Shown here piece after piece: positions 1-7,251 of a stretch of DNA of 45,019 nucleotides. Each line of letters begins with the position of its first letter. Within the stretch, counting starts at the first letter, position 1. The notes under the pieces are model-generated. The model saw only the letters and a list, made by a program, of their open reading frames with translations, was not told the origin of the DNA and did not search any database. Made by a program: the position numbers and the translations under genes. Source of the DNA: Nitrospirales bacterium. GTDB taxonomy: Bacteria > Nitrospirota > Nitrospiria > Nitrospirales > UBA8639. The DNA lies in assembly GCA_021604365.1 (NCBI GenBank), contig BQIZ01000008.1, positions 1 to 45,019 of the forward strand. The letters are read 5' to 3'.

Positions 1-177
1 TTTATCGATTCCGGGAGCGCGCCACCGGGAGAGCTGGATGGCATGGCTAAGAAAATTCCGGCAGGATATATTGGTCAGGTTGAGGATACCGTTCAAGCCG
101 TTCGTTTTTTCCTATCTGACGAAGCTCGATACGTGACGGGAACCAATCTACACGTGAGCGGCGGTTGGGGAGTCTGA
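1..177 (+). CDS. Short-chain dehydrogenase/reductase, C-terminal fragment (5' end outside window)
   Basis: Frame 1 is open from the first base to a TGA at 175-177 and encodes 58 residues. The end of the peptide, with IPAGYIGQVEDTVQAV, FFLSDEARYVTG and a terminal GTNLHVSGGWGV, is the usual C-terminus of classical SDR enzymes (the 'sdeasyiTGq.l.vdGG' signature of FabG-like reductases). The catalytic Tyr-Lys and the NAD(P)-binding Gly motif would lie upstream of the window, so cofactor and substrate cannot be judged. It faces the convergent lipB gene, with about 50 bp between the two stop codons. Confidence 0.8.
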   Translation, partial: FIDSGSAPPGELDGMAKKIPAGYIGQVEDTVQAVRFFLSDEARYVTGTNLHVSGGWGV

Positions 178-228
178 ATCCATGAACCTGACATCAATGA
201 GTAGAAACAGGATTTTTAAATTTTTATC

Positions 229-957
229 CTAATGTCCTTCCTCTCGTCCCGCTTCTTGTTCGTACCCGGGTCCATGCTGTTCCAACCAGGTGATTCCAAA
301 AATCTCCCCAAAGTGATGGGCAATTTGCATCCGCACCCTGTGTGAATCTATTGGTGTCCCAAGGTTCTTTGCCATGGAAATCATGGGACAGCCTTCAATC
401 CCGCATGGTGATAAAAGAGTGAACGGTTGGAGATCGATGTTCACATTTAAGGCAAATCCGTGCATGGTCACCCCACGGGAAATTCGTACGCCGATTGAGG
501 CAATTTTTTCCATGCACGTGGCGGATGTTTTCACCCACACCCCCCGAAACGACTCATGACGACATCCGGGAATTCCCCATTCCGCTAACGTGCGAACCAG
601 GACTTCCTCCAATTGCTGGACATAGATTTTGGGACCAGGACAGAAATTTCGAAGCCGTAAAATCGGATATCCAATTATCTGTCCGGGGCCATGATAGGTC
701 ACAGATCCGCCTCGCCCGGTCTGATGACGGTGGATCCCCATGTGCTGCAGTTCGGTCCAGCGAGGCTCCCAATGTTCAGCCTTGGTTGTCCGTCCCAATG
801 TGATGACAGGTTCGTGTTCGGTCAAGACCAATGTGTCGGGCCGACGGTCCTCAAAACGTTGGGTAACCAGAGACTGTTGAAGCTCCAAGGCTTCCGCATA
901 CAGTAGCCGAGGAAACGTCAGCACCATTCCCGGTTGTCGAGAATCGAGGAGAGCCAT
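229..957 (-). CDS. lipB: Octanoyltransferase LipB (lipoate biosynthesis)
   Basis: This 242-residue protein should transfer octanoyl groups from acyl carrier protein to lipoyl domains of 2-oxoacid dehydrogenases and the glycine cleavage H protein, the first step of de novo lipoate synthesis in the cytoplasm. The family signature RGGSVTYHGPGQ is at residues 82-93. The conserved Lys151 (KIASIGVR) and Cys185 (SPCGI) match the catalytic Lys/Cys pair of LipB. Length is typical, with a slightly extended C-terminus. It is the last gene of a minus-strand operon: only 11 bp separate it from the YbgC-like gene upstream. The ATG at 957 leaves the usual N-terminal region intact. The assignment is secure. 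Confidence 0.95.
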   Translation of the reverse strand: MALLDSRQPGMVLTFPRLLYAEALELQQSLVTQRFEDRRPDTLVLTEHEPVITLGRTTKAEHWEPRWTELQHMGIHRHQTGRGGSVTYHGPGQIIGYPILRLRNFCPGPKIYVQQLEEVLVRTLAEWGIPGCRHESFRGVWVKTSATCMEKIASIGVRISRGVTMHGFALNVNIDLQPFTLLSPCGIEGCPMISMAKNLGTPIDSHRVRMQIAHHFGEIFGITWLEQHGPGYEQEAGREEGH

Positions 958-968
958 AGGATGCGTTC

Positions 969-1373
969 TCAGGATGAAGAGGACCCTAAGGAGAGGCCTA
1001 GGACTTTCAGGATAGGAGGGGGGAGGCGTTTGATTTTGCCGTTGGTATCTACGGCCACAAGGGTTGCCGATCCTTCCACGACCAATCGTTTGCTGGTGCG
1101 ATCTTTGATGACATGGGAAAACGTGAGAGAAATTCGTCGATCCGCCGCTACCGTCGTCTCGACTAACAGGGTGTCTCCATAGGTGGCGGCGGATCGATAG
1201 GACAGTTCAGCGCGTATCACCCGAAATTCAGTTCCTTCTTGTATTAATGCGGAAATCGACAGGCCATGGCTTTCCAAGTAATGCGTTCGGGCCCGTTCAA
1301 AGTATTTTAGATAGTTGGCGTAGTAGACGACTCCTCCGCAATCTGTATCTTCATAATAGACCCGTACCTCCAT
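969..1373 (-). CDS. YbgC-like acyl-CoA thioesterase (hotdog fold)
   Basis: This 134-residue protein belongs to the 4-hydroxybenzoyl-CoA thioesterase/YbgC family. The N-terminus VRVYYEDTDCGGVVYYANYL followed by KYFERART is the family signature, and the Asp of EDTD is the expected catalytic residue. Family members hydrolyse acyl-CoA or acyl-ACP thioesters; YbgC proper is encoded with the Tol-Pal genes, but no tol genes are visible here. The gene sits 18 bp downstream of the CARF-protein gene and 11 bp upstream of lipB, so the three are probably co-transcribed. A thioesterase beside an octanoyltransferase suggests handling of acyl chains, but that link is only inferred from position. Confidence 0.88.
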   Translation of the reverse strand: MEVRVYYEDTDCGGVVYYANYLKYFERARTHYLESHGLSISALIQEGTEFRVIRAELSYRSAATYGDTLLVETTVAADRRISLTFSHVIKDRTSKRLVVEGSATLVAVDTNGKIKRLPPPILKVLGLSLGSSSS

Positions 1374-1391
1374 TCCGGCCGGTCCCCTCCC

Positions 1392-2654
1392 CTATACATT
1401 CATGACTGGAAATTCCGGAAGGTCGGTGGGAGCCACGCCACTTAATTTTATCACCAGGTCATAGAGCTGGTGGAAGCGTTCGGGTTTAATGGGTTCAAAT
1501 CCGTAACCCAGTAGCGCATGATCAGCAGCATCAAATAAGGATTTCATTTTAGACCAATCCGTAACAAAGCGTTGCCCCATGGGATCTCCAAGCGCAGCCA
1601 GCGCCTGAAATTGGGCCTGCAAAGGAAGGCGGTATTTCCCGTCAATTTCATTAAGGAATTGCCTGCGACAGGTTTCTCGCAAGTCCTCCGGGAGTTGTTC
1701 GAGGTTCACATCCCAACTTTTCAGGTGATACTGCGTATACAAACGGGATTGAGCAAAGGCTTCCAAGGCTCGAAGCAGGACGTGAGTGGCAACTTCAAGA
1801 TCCCGTCCGCGATCGCCACGACGTTTTGCCCATGCCAATAAGTCGAGAGCCACGGCCGGTTTAATATCTTTCGAATCCAGCACGATTCGTTCAAGGAATG
1901 TGAGGTTTGCTTTGAGGAGGTGAATGAGCCGATCCATGCCTGGAGGGCCGCCCCACACGGAGGCTAATTCCAAGGCTTTAATCCCGCCTTTTAACTTTTC
2001 CCAGGCAGGACGATACAGAAGTTGATCCCACAGGCCATAGCCCTGTGCCACATCGGCCAGAGCCCGATAGAAGGGCTTCAGCCCGCCGCTGATTCGATGT
2101 TCCAACGTGTGAAACGCTTTAACGGCCGCATCATAAGAGCCATGATTGAAGTGGGAACAAGTCTTGTGTCGCAAATGTGGCGCCTCTTCGTCCCAAGGAT
2201 TGGCAGAGGCTTCAGATTGCGACAACAGTTTGGTGATCTCTTCCACGGCCTGGTCAGCAGATGGAAAAGGACGGCCCGGAAACGACAACACTTTGGTGGA
2301 AAAGGGAAATCCTGTCAGCACCATGGCGGAAGCCATGCCAACGGTGGCGCTGGTGATATCAATCACCAGTTCCCCGGGTATCACGCTCCAGGTCGTTAAC
2401 AAAGGGCCAAGCCCCTGAGCTAGGGCCTTCTGGCATGCAGAAAAACTTTCAGGGGAAGGCGTGAAGATCCAGTCCCAACGCTGGGGCATGCGTGACAAGG
2501 CCGGAGGAATCTGAGATTCCACGACCTCTTTATGGGACTCGTGCAGGAAAAAACATACCATGTCAGGATTCAAGTGCCGAAGAATGGCGATGGCGGACGT
2601 AGGGTCGGCTTGAATGGCGAGTAGGAGTGCTTTGGTGGGCATATGGGCACTCAC
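1392..2654 (-). CDS. CARF-domain protein of the Cas02710 (TIGR02710) type with a degenerate HEPN motif
   Basis: The 420-residue product starts with a CARF-like Rossmann domain: ALLLAIQ, then a strand ending PDMVCFFLHESHKEV, and DITSATVGMASAMVL near residues 115-130, resembling the 'DiTgGTkaM' nucleotide-binding loop. A long helical region follows with RALEAFAQSRLY, typical of the C-terminal part of PF09670-type proteins. In active HEPN RNases of this type I expect an R-N-x(4)-H element near the C-terminus; the corresponding stretch FDAADHALLGYGF (residues 374-386) has A, D and Y at the key positions, so RNase activity is doubtful. No cas gene or CRISPR repeat is visible in the window. It leads an operon with the YbgC-like gene and lipB. 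The start may be the GTG at 2654 or the ATG at 2642. The family call rests on remembered motifs. Confidence 0.72.
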   Translation of the reverse strand: MSAHMPTKALLLAIQADPTSAIAILRHLNPDMVCFFLHESHKEVVESQIPPALSRMPQRWDWIFTPSPESFSACQKALAQGLGPLLTTWSVIPGELVIDITSATVGMASAMVLTGFPFSTKVLSFPGRPFPSADQAVEEITKLLSQSEASANPWDEEAPHLRHKTCSHFNHGSYDAAVKAFHTLEHRISGGLKPFYRALADVAQGYGLWDQLLYRPAWEKLKGGIKALELASVWGGPPGMDRLIHLLKANLTFLERIVLDSKDIKPAVALDLLAWAKRRGDRGRDLEVATHVLLRALEAFAQSRLYTQYHLKSWDVNLEQLPEDLRETCRRQFLNEIDGKYRLPLQAQFQALAALGDPMGQRFVTDWSKMKSLFDAADHALLGYGFEPIKPERFHQLYDLVIKLSGVAPTDLPEFPVMNV

Positions 2655-2790
2655 AATGGGTCGACTATATCATCGGTTGAGGAGCCCGGCAAGAAAACTG
2701 ATGTTGGATATTATGCTCTCAACGGGGAGTCCCGGGATTTCTCTTCACACAGTGTGAAATTTAGTTCCTATCCTGATAGAATCGGCCACG

Positions 2791-3372
2791 ATGAATGTTG
2801 ATGCGGTCATCCAGGCTTTTGAAATCAGTGCGGATGTTAAAAATGAATTTATCCGGACCCATGCGGAACGCGTTGTTGAAATCGGGCAATTGCTAATCCG
2901 CTCATTTCGTGAGGGCCGAAAGGTCTTGCTCTTTGGGAATGGTGGGAGTGCGACGGATGCCTCGCATCTCGCTGCGGAGTTTGTTGGTCGGTATCGACGC
3001 GATCGAGCTCCCCTTCCTGCACTGGCATTGGCCTGTGATATGGCTGCCATTACCTGTATTGCTAATGATTATGACTATACAGATATATTCTCCCGGCAAA
3101 TACAGGCGCATGGTCGCAAGGGGGATGTGGCCATTGCCATAAGCACCAGCGGGAACTCCCTGAACGTGATTCGTGGTGTGGAAACAGCCACGGACCGTGG
3201 CCTTGTCACCGTGGCTTGGACAGGCGCCACCGGGGGTAAAGTCGGAGATCTCGTCGATTATTGTTTTCGGGTCCCTTCTTCGGTCACGGCACGTATTCAG
3301 GAATGTCATATTACACTGGGTCACGTGTTGTGCGAATTTATTGAAGAGCGTCTTTTTGGTGACCAGGGCTAA
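2791..3372 (+). CDS. gmhA: Phosphoheptose isomerase GmhA (SIS domain)
   Basis: This 193-residue SIS-domain protein should isomerise sedoheptulose 7-phosphate to D-glycero-D-manno-heptose 7-phosphate, the first step of ADP-heptose synthesis for the lipopolysaccharide inner core. The first substrate-binding loop FGNGGSATDASHLAAEF is at residues 48-64, and the second SIS loop AISTSGNSLNV at about 116-126. The C-terminal QECHITLGHVLCEFIEERL helix carries the His and Glu positions typical of GmhA. Length matches the family. The ATG has no obvious Shine-Dalgarno sequence. The deoxyhypusine-synthase-like gene follows in the same direction after 85 bp, a plausible operon. Confidence 0.92.
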   Translation: MNVDAVIQAFEISADVKNEFIRTHAERVVEIGQLLIRSFREGRKVLLFGNGGSATDASHLAAEFVGRYRRDRAPLPALALACDMAAITCIANDYDYTDIFSRQIQAHGRKGDVAIAISTSGNSLNVIRGVETATDRGLVTVAWTGATGGKVGDLVDYCFRVPSSVTARIQECHITLGHVLCEFIEERLFGDQG

Positions 3373-3457
3373 ATCATTGCCGACCGGTACGTCTCCGAAG
3401 CTGAATCTCGCCCGGCTTCGCACCTACCCGCTTCAAACCCGTCATTCAAAAGTGAAA

Positions 3458-4336
3458 ATGGCGGATTTTGGTTCACCCTGGCAGCGTGCTGGTTCCTTTC
3501 ATGCCTTCCTTAAAACCTTACCGGATATTCTAGCAGGCAAAACCTTCAGGGCAGTGGTGGGAGCCATTGTTAATGCCCGACGATGTGGAAAACCGGTTAT
3601 TCTCGGCATGGGTGCCCATCCGACCAAGGTCGGTCTAAATCCCATTCTTGTGGACCTAATGCGTAAGGGTGTGATTACTGCTGTGGCCATGAATGGAGCC
3701 GTCATTATTCACGACTTTGAGATAGCCTATCTGGGGCAAACCTCGGAGGAGGTCGAAGCCGAAATTGATTCCGGACGATTTGGCATGGCAGAAGACACGG
3801 GACGCATTTTAAATGAGGCGATTGTGCAGGGCTGGCAACAGGGTTTGGGTATTGGAGAATCGGTCGGCCGGTATCTGTTGAAACATCCCCGGCAATTTCC
3901 ACATCGTCGAAAGAGTTTGCTGGCGGCCGGTGCGCAACTTGGTCTTCCTGTCACGGTGCATGTGGCGATCGGGACCGATATTATTCACATGCATCCCCAG
4001 GCAAACGGCGAAGCGATTGGTGGGGGCTCGTTATTGGATTTTCGCAAGCTGGCCGCAGTGGTATCGAAGATGGAAGGGGGCGTGTATATCAATTTGGGAT
4101 CAGCGGTCATGATGCCGGAAGTCTTTCTCAAAACCGTAACGTTGGGGCGGAATCTGGGACGGACTTTAAAACAGATCACGACGGTGAATATGGATTTTCT
4201 CCCGCATTACCGGCCGATGACCAATGTTGTCAAACGGCCAACGCAAAAAGGTGGAAAGGGTTATGCGCTGACCGGCCATCATGAATTGATGGTTCCGCTT
4301 TTGGCAGCAGCTGTGCTGGAGGCGCTTGGCAGGTGA
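3458..4336 (+). CDS. Deoxyhypusine synthase-like protein of unknown function
   Basis: I take the ATG at 3458 (292 residues), because the open frame upstream overlaps gmhA and lacks homology-like content. The protein begins MADFGSPWQRAGSFHAFL and contains VILGMGAHPTKVGLNPILVDL, then AVAMNGAVIIHDFEIAYLG and SEEVEAEIDSGRFGMAEDTG. That pattern is seen in bacterial proteins annotated as the deoxyhypusine synthase family, which share its NAD-binding Rossmann fold. Bacteria have no eIF5A, so hypusine formation is not expected. The SWGK-like segment holding the catalytic lysine of true deoxyhypusine synthases is not visible; the corresponding end reads NVVKRPTQKGGKG. Position after gmhA hints at a role near lipopolysaccharide or sugar-phosphate metabolism, but this is only guilt by association. 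Confidence 0.7.
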   Translation: MADFGSPWQRAGSFHAFLKTLPDILAGKTFRAVVGAIVNARRCGKPVILGMGAHPTKVGLNPILVDLMRKGVITAVAMNGAVIIHDFEIAYLGQTSEEVEAEIDSGRFGMAEDTGRILNEAIVQGWQQGLGIGESVGRYLLKHPRQFPHRRKSLLAAGAQLGLPVTVHVAIGTDIIHMHPQANGEAIGGGSLLDFRKLAAVVSKMEGGVYINLGSAVMMPEVFLKTVTLGRNLGRTLKQITTVNMDFLPHYRPMTNVVKRPTQKGGKGYALTGHHELMVPLLAAAVLEALGR

Positions 4337-4406
4337 GGAATTCTCAGGTGGCTGCGATTTTATTGACACGGGACAATCAGGTGCGGGCTTAAGGAGTAGA
4401 ACCCTC

Positions 4407-5816
4407 ATGAAAAAGAAAATTCTTATCGTCGATGATCATCCCGATATTGTCCTCATGCTTACAGACCGCTTAGAGGCTCTGGGTTATGACACGATATCCG
4501 CTGGAAATGGCCAGGAAGCCTTGGAAAAATATGAGCAGGACTTTCCTCACCTCATGTTGTTGGATTTAGAAATGCCACAAATGGCCGGCATGGAAGTGTT
4601 GAACCAATTAGCCAAAATGGGCGTGAAAAAGAATGGGGAGGCTGATTCTCCGGCATTTGGCGGAGGAGAGTGCCTTCCGTTGCCGGTCGTGGTCATGACG
4701 GCTCATGGCACAATTTCCAAAGCCGTTGAAGCTATGAAAGCCGGAGCATATGACTTTCTCACGAAGCCTATTGAGCTGGATCATCTGGCCATTGTCCTCA
4801 AAAAAGTCTTAACGCGGGAAGCCTTAGGGAGGCAGGTTGCCGCGTTGCGCACGGAAGTGGAAAGCCGGTATAGCCAAATTGTTGGGAATAGCTCTCAGGT
4901 GCATTCAATGGTGGAGTTGGCAAAACGGGCCGCCGAAGCTGATGCCACTGTGTTGCTGCTTGGAGAAAGCGGGACAGGGAAGGAGTTGTTTGCCCGATCA
5001 ATTCACCAATGGAGCGACCGGCGGGATATGCCCTTCAGTATCATCAATTGCGTGGCCCTCACGGAAACCCTTTTGGAGAACGAACTCTTTGGGCATGAAA
5101 AGGGGGCGTTTACCGGTGCAGACTCTCTCCAGAAAGGTAAACTCGAAGCAGCGGATGGGGGGACCGTTTTCCTGGATGAAATTGGCGATATGCCGTTGGG
5201 CCTTCAGGCTAAATTACTCCGGGTGCTTCAGGATCATGAGTTTCCCAGGGTAGGTGGAACGCGATTGGTCCACGTCAACATTCGGGTGATTGCGGCCACC
5301 AACAAGGATCTGAAGCGAGCGGTTAAAGAGAGGACCTTTCGGGAAGACCTGTATTTCCGGCTGAATGTCGTGAACTTGTTATTACCACCATTGCGGGATC
5401 GTCCCGAAGATATCATTCCTCTTGCCGAACATTTTTTAGCTCGCCATATGCAGGAAATGAAAAAACGGAAGCGGAGTTTTTCCAAGTCTGCCATCAAAAC
5501 GATGCGATGTTACGCTTGGCCAGGCAACATCCGGGAACTGGACAATGCTATTGCTCGAGCCGTGGTCTTGGGAGTAGAGGAAGAAATTTCACCGGACCTC
5601 TTGGGATTGGGGGGAGGGAAAGACGACCTCGATGAGATTGACAACCTCCCCTACCATGAATCTCTTGACCGGTTCGGTACCCGTATTCTGGAGCAGGCCA
5701 TGCGTCGAAGCAATTGGAGCCAAACCAAAGCCTCAGAACTTCTGGGACTTCAACGCACCTACCTTTCACGTCTCCTCAAACAGAAAGGCATTCAACAGGG
5801 GACTGAGAATTCCTGA
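4407..5816 (+). CDS. NtrC-family sigma-54-dependent response regulator (receiver-AAA+-Fis)
   Basis: The start is the ATG at 4407, preceded by AAGGAG at 4391-4396; the frame is open further upstream but without a start signal. The 469-residue protein has a receiver domain (Asp9/Asp10, phosphoacceptor Asp53, Lys120), an AAA+ sigma-54 activator domain with Walker A GESGTGKE at 186-193 and an intact GAFTGA loop at 233-238, and a C-terminal Fis-type helix-turn-helix ([20 protein letters not shown]). It should contact sigma-54 RNA polymerase from upstream enhancer sites. The receiver carries an extra stretch of about 20 residues (71-91, including [11 protein letters not shown]) before the PVVVMTAHG strand. 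No kinase gene is adjacent. It is a candidate regulator for the paired palindromes found elsewhere in the window. Confidence 0.93.
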   Translation: MKKKILIVDDHPDIVLMLTDRLEALGYDTISAGNGQEALEKYEQDFPHLMLLDLEMPQMAGMEVLNQLAKMGVKKNGEADSPAFGGGECLPLPVVVMTAHGTISKAVEAMKAGAYDFLTKPIELDHLAIVLKKVLTREALGRQVAALRTEVESRYSQIVGNSSQVHSMVELAKRAAEADATVLLLGESGTGKELFARSIHQWSDRRDMPFSIINCVALTETLLENELFGHEKGAFTGADSLQKGKLEAADGGTVFLDEIGDMPLGLQAKLLRVLQDHEFPRVGGTRLVHVNIRVIAATNKDLKRAVKERTFREDLYFRLNVVNLLLPPLRDRPEDIIPLAEHFLARHMQEMKKRKRSFSKSAIKTMRCYAWPGNIRELDNAIARAVVLGVEEEISPDLLGLGGGKDDLDEIDNLPYHESLDRFGTRILEQAMRRSNWSQTKASELLGLQRTYLSRLLKQKGIQQGTENS

Positions 5817-6131
5817 TCATTTTGGGATTTCGGGGAACTGGGAAAAGACTTACCAAGGTTCAAACGGACCAATGGTAAACAGGTAAAGGAGAAAGAGGAT
5901 CTATTGCCTGTTTGTGATCGGTCCGAATGCTGACCCTGGAATTTCCTCAGCTAAACTAAATAGTCCCTCATGCTTTTTGGCTCCTTTCTGAGTAGTCGTA
6001 TTCAATTTCTCGGATTTGCTATCTTTTTTCTTCCGAGAGATGCTCGGTCATGGGAGCTTCGCGAAGGGGCTGCATGGTTTCTGCCACAGCCGGGTACGAG
6101 TGTTATGAAAATCTTGGTGCCGAACAAATGT
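5817..6131. other. Intergenic region between convergent genes, no gene seen
   Basis: This 315-bp stretch separates the convergent sigma-54 activator and receiver-PAS genes. I see no convincing reading frame, tRNA, repeat or strong intrinsic terminator in it. Confidence 0.5.
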
Positions 6132-7022
6132 TTAGCCCTCATCTGATTTCTCCCCTGCAGGACGGGTCACCGCGCAGGTGAATTCCTGGCCTTGAAAATT
6201 GAGCAGGTACACTGAAATCTCAATCGGGAACTCCTGGCCATTTTTGGTGCGGTGGATCGATGGGTAGGATAAGGGGTGACCCTTCCGCAAGCTTTCCAGG
6301 TGTTGTTGGAATTTTTCATTGTCATGGTAGGGGGCAATGTCGGGAATACGAAGGGTTTTGAGTTCCTCCGATGTATATCCTAAGGCGTGGCAAGCCGCCT
6401 GATTGGCAAAACGTAAGCGTTTATCCGAATCTGCCACCATGATCCCATTGGGTACATGATCAAACGCGAATTGCATCAGTTGAGCGTACTCTGCCAGTCG
6501 TTCATATGCGCTGAGGTTCAATGGTTGCTGTGTGGCCCCCTCAAGGGAAGCCCCGGTTGAGCTTGGTTGAAGAAGTGAGGGAAAGGTGGTCATTGGAATC
6601 GTGGGTGCGGAAGAGCCTTGCCATCCGGCGATGGCTATGTTTCGTGCCAAACAGGCTCGATGAATGGCAGATTTAACTTCCTGCCGTTGGTACGGTTTGG
6701 TGAGGTAGGCGAAGGCTTTATCGAGGATGTCGGGGTTGGCAGTCTTTCGTAAGGAGGTAAAGGCGGTCAACAGGATCACGGGCAAATGTGGGTGCGTTTG
6801 AGAGAGTTCGTTAAGAACTTCAATGCCATCCCGGTCTGGAAGTCCGACATCGAGGAGCACGACCTCATACGATGAGGTCGTACTTTTTTGTAGGGCTGCC
6901 CCTCCCGTCTCTACAGGGTCTACCTCAAAACCCTCCTGGCGAAGATAATCAGAGAGGGCAAGAAGAATGTCAGTGTCGTCATCCACGAGCAAAACTCGCG
7001 GCTTCGTGGACAAAGGTGACAT
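6132..7022 (-). CDS. Receiver-PAS protein (two-component signalling, no DNA-binding output)
   Basis: This 296-residue protein has an N-terminal receiver (VLLVDDDTD near residues 9-17, phosphoacceptor in VVLLDVGLPDRDG at about 57, Lys in AYLTKPYQ), a proline- and serine-rich linker, and a C-terminal PAS domain (FDHVPNGIMVADSDKRLRF, then GYTSEELKTLRIPDI and RTKNGQEFPIEISVY). There is no output domain, so it probably relays signals by protein contact. It lies downstream of, and in the same direction as, the histidine kinase at 7252-9579, but a 229-bp gap with its own paired palindrome suggests separate transcription. A paralogue with the same architecture is at 34102-34950. Confidence 0.88.
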   Translation of the reverse strand: MSPLSTKPRVLLVDDDTDILLALSDYLRQEGFEVDPVETGGAALQKSTTSSYEVVLLDVGLPDRDGIEVLNELSQTHPHLPVILLTAFTSLRKTANPDILDKAFAYLTKPYQRQEVKSAIHRACLARNIAIAGWQGSSAPTIPMTTFPSLLQPSSTGASLEGATQQPLNLSAYERLAEYAQLMQFAFDHVPNGIMVADSDKRLRFANQAACHALGYTSEELKTLRIPDIAPYHDNEKFQQHLESLRKGHPLSYPSIHRTKNGQEFPIEISVYLLNFQGQEFTCAVTRPAGEKSDEG

Positions 7023-7120
7023 CTTTTCTTTCAGGCGATCCAGAACCTTGTGGAATTTGTAAACCAGAGGTCACCTAGAAATGTTTCTACGGCCCTCCAG
7101 CAATTCTAGAGGAAAATATC

Positions 7121-7136
7121 TGCAATTTGCAGGCTT
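7121..7136 (-). promoter_or_regulatory. Degenerate sigma-54-like promoter
   Basis: On the minus strand this reads AAGCCT-GCAAA-TTGCA. The -12 TTGC is perfect and the spacing is right, but the -24 GG is AG. It lies about 100 bp upstream of the receiver-PAS start codon, similar to the better matches at 11330, 33404 and 35028. It is weak evidence on its own. Confidence 0.25.
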
Positions 7137-7187
7137 ATATAAACAGGTGTTATATCCAAGGAGAGGAAACTGTCAAAATAAAAAAAT

Positions 7188-7224
7188 GTATCCATTTAGA
7201 TAACTGTTGTATCTATACGGATAC
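7188..7224. promoter_or_regulatory. Paired palindromes RTATCYNNNNRGATAC (upstream of receiver-PAS gene)
   Basis: Two TATC-N6-GATA palindromes, GTATCCATTTAGATAA (7188-7203) and GTATCTATACGGATAC (7209-7224), have centres 21 bp apart, two helical turns. They are framed by an outer inverted repeat: CTGTCAAAA starting at 7170 and its partner in TTTTTGACAG ending at 7234. The pair lies about 170-195 bp upstream of the receiver-PAS start at 7022. The same pairing recurs at three other loci in the window. Confidence 0.7.
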
Positions 7225-7251
7225 ATTTTTGACAGATTTCAATTCTGATTA

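Noticed and set aside
1572-2418. Plus-strand open frames opposite the CARF gene
   Set aside because: They are antisense to a full-length gene with recognisable domains and have no start signals or known motifs.
3173-3457. Long N-terminal extension of the deoxyhypusine-synthase-like frame
   Set aside because: It overlaps gmhA in another frame and has no homology-like content; the ATG at 3458 begins the recognisable protein.
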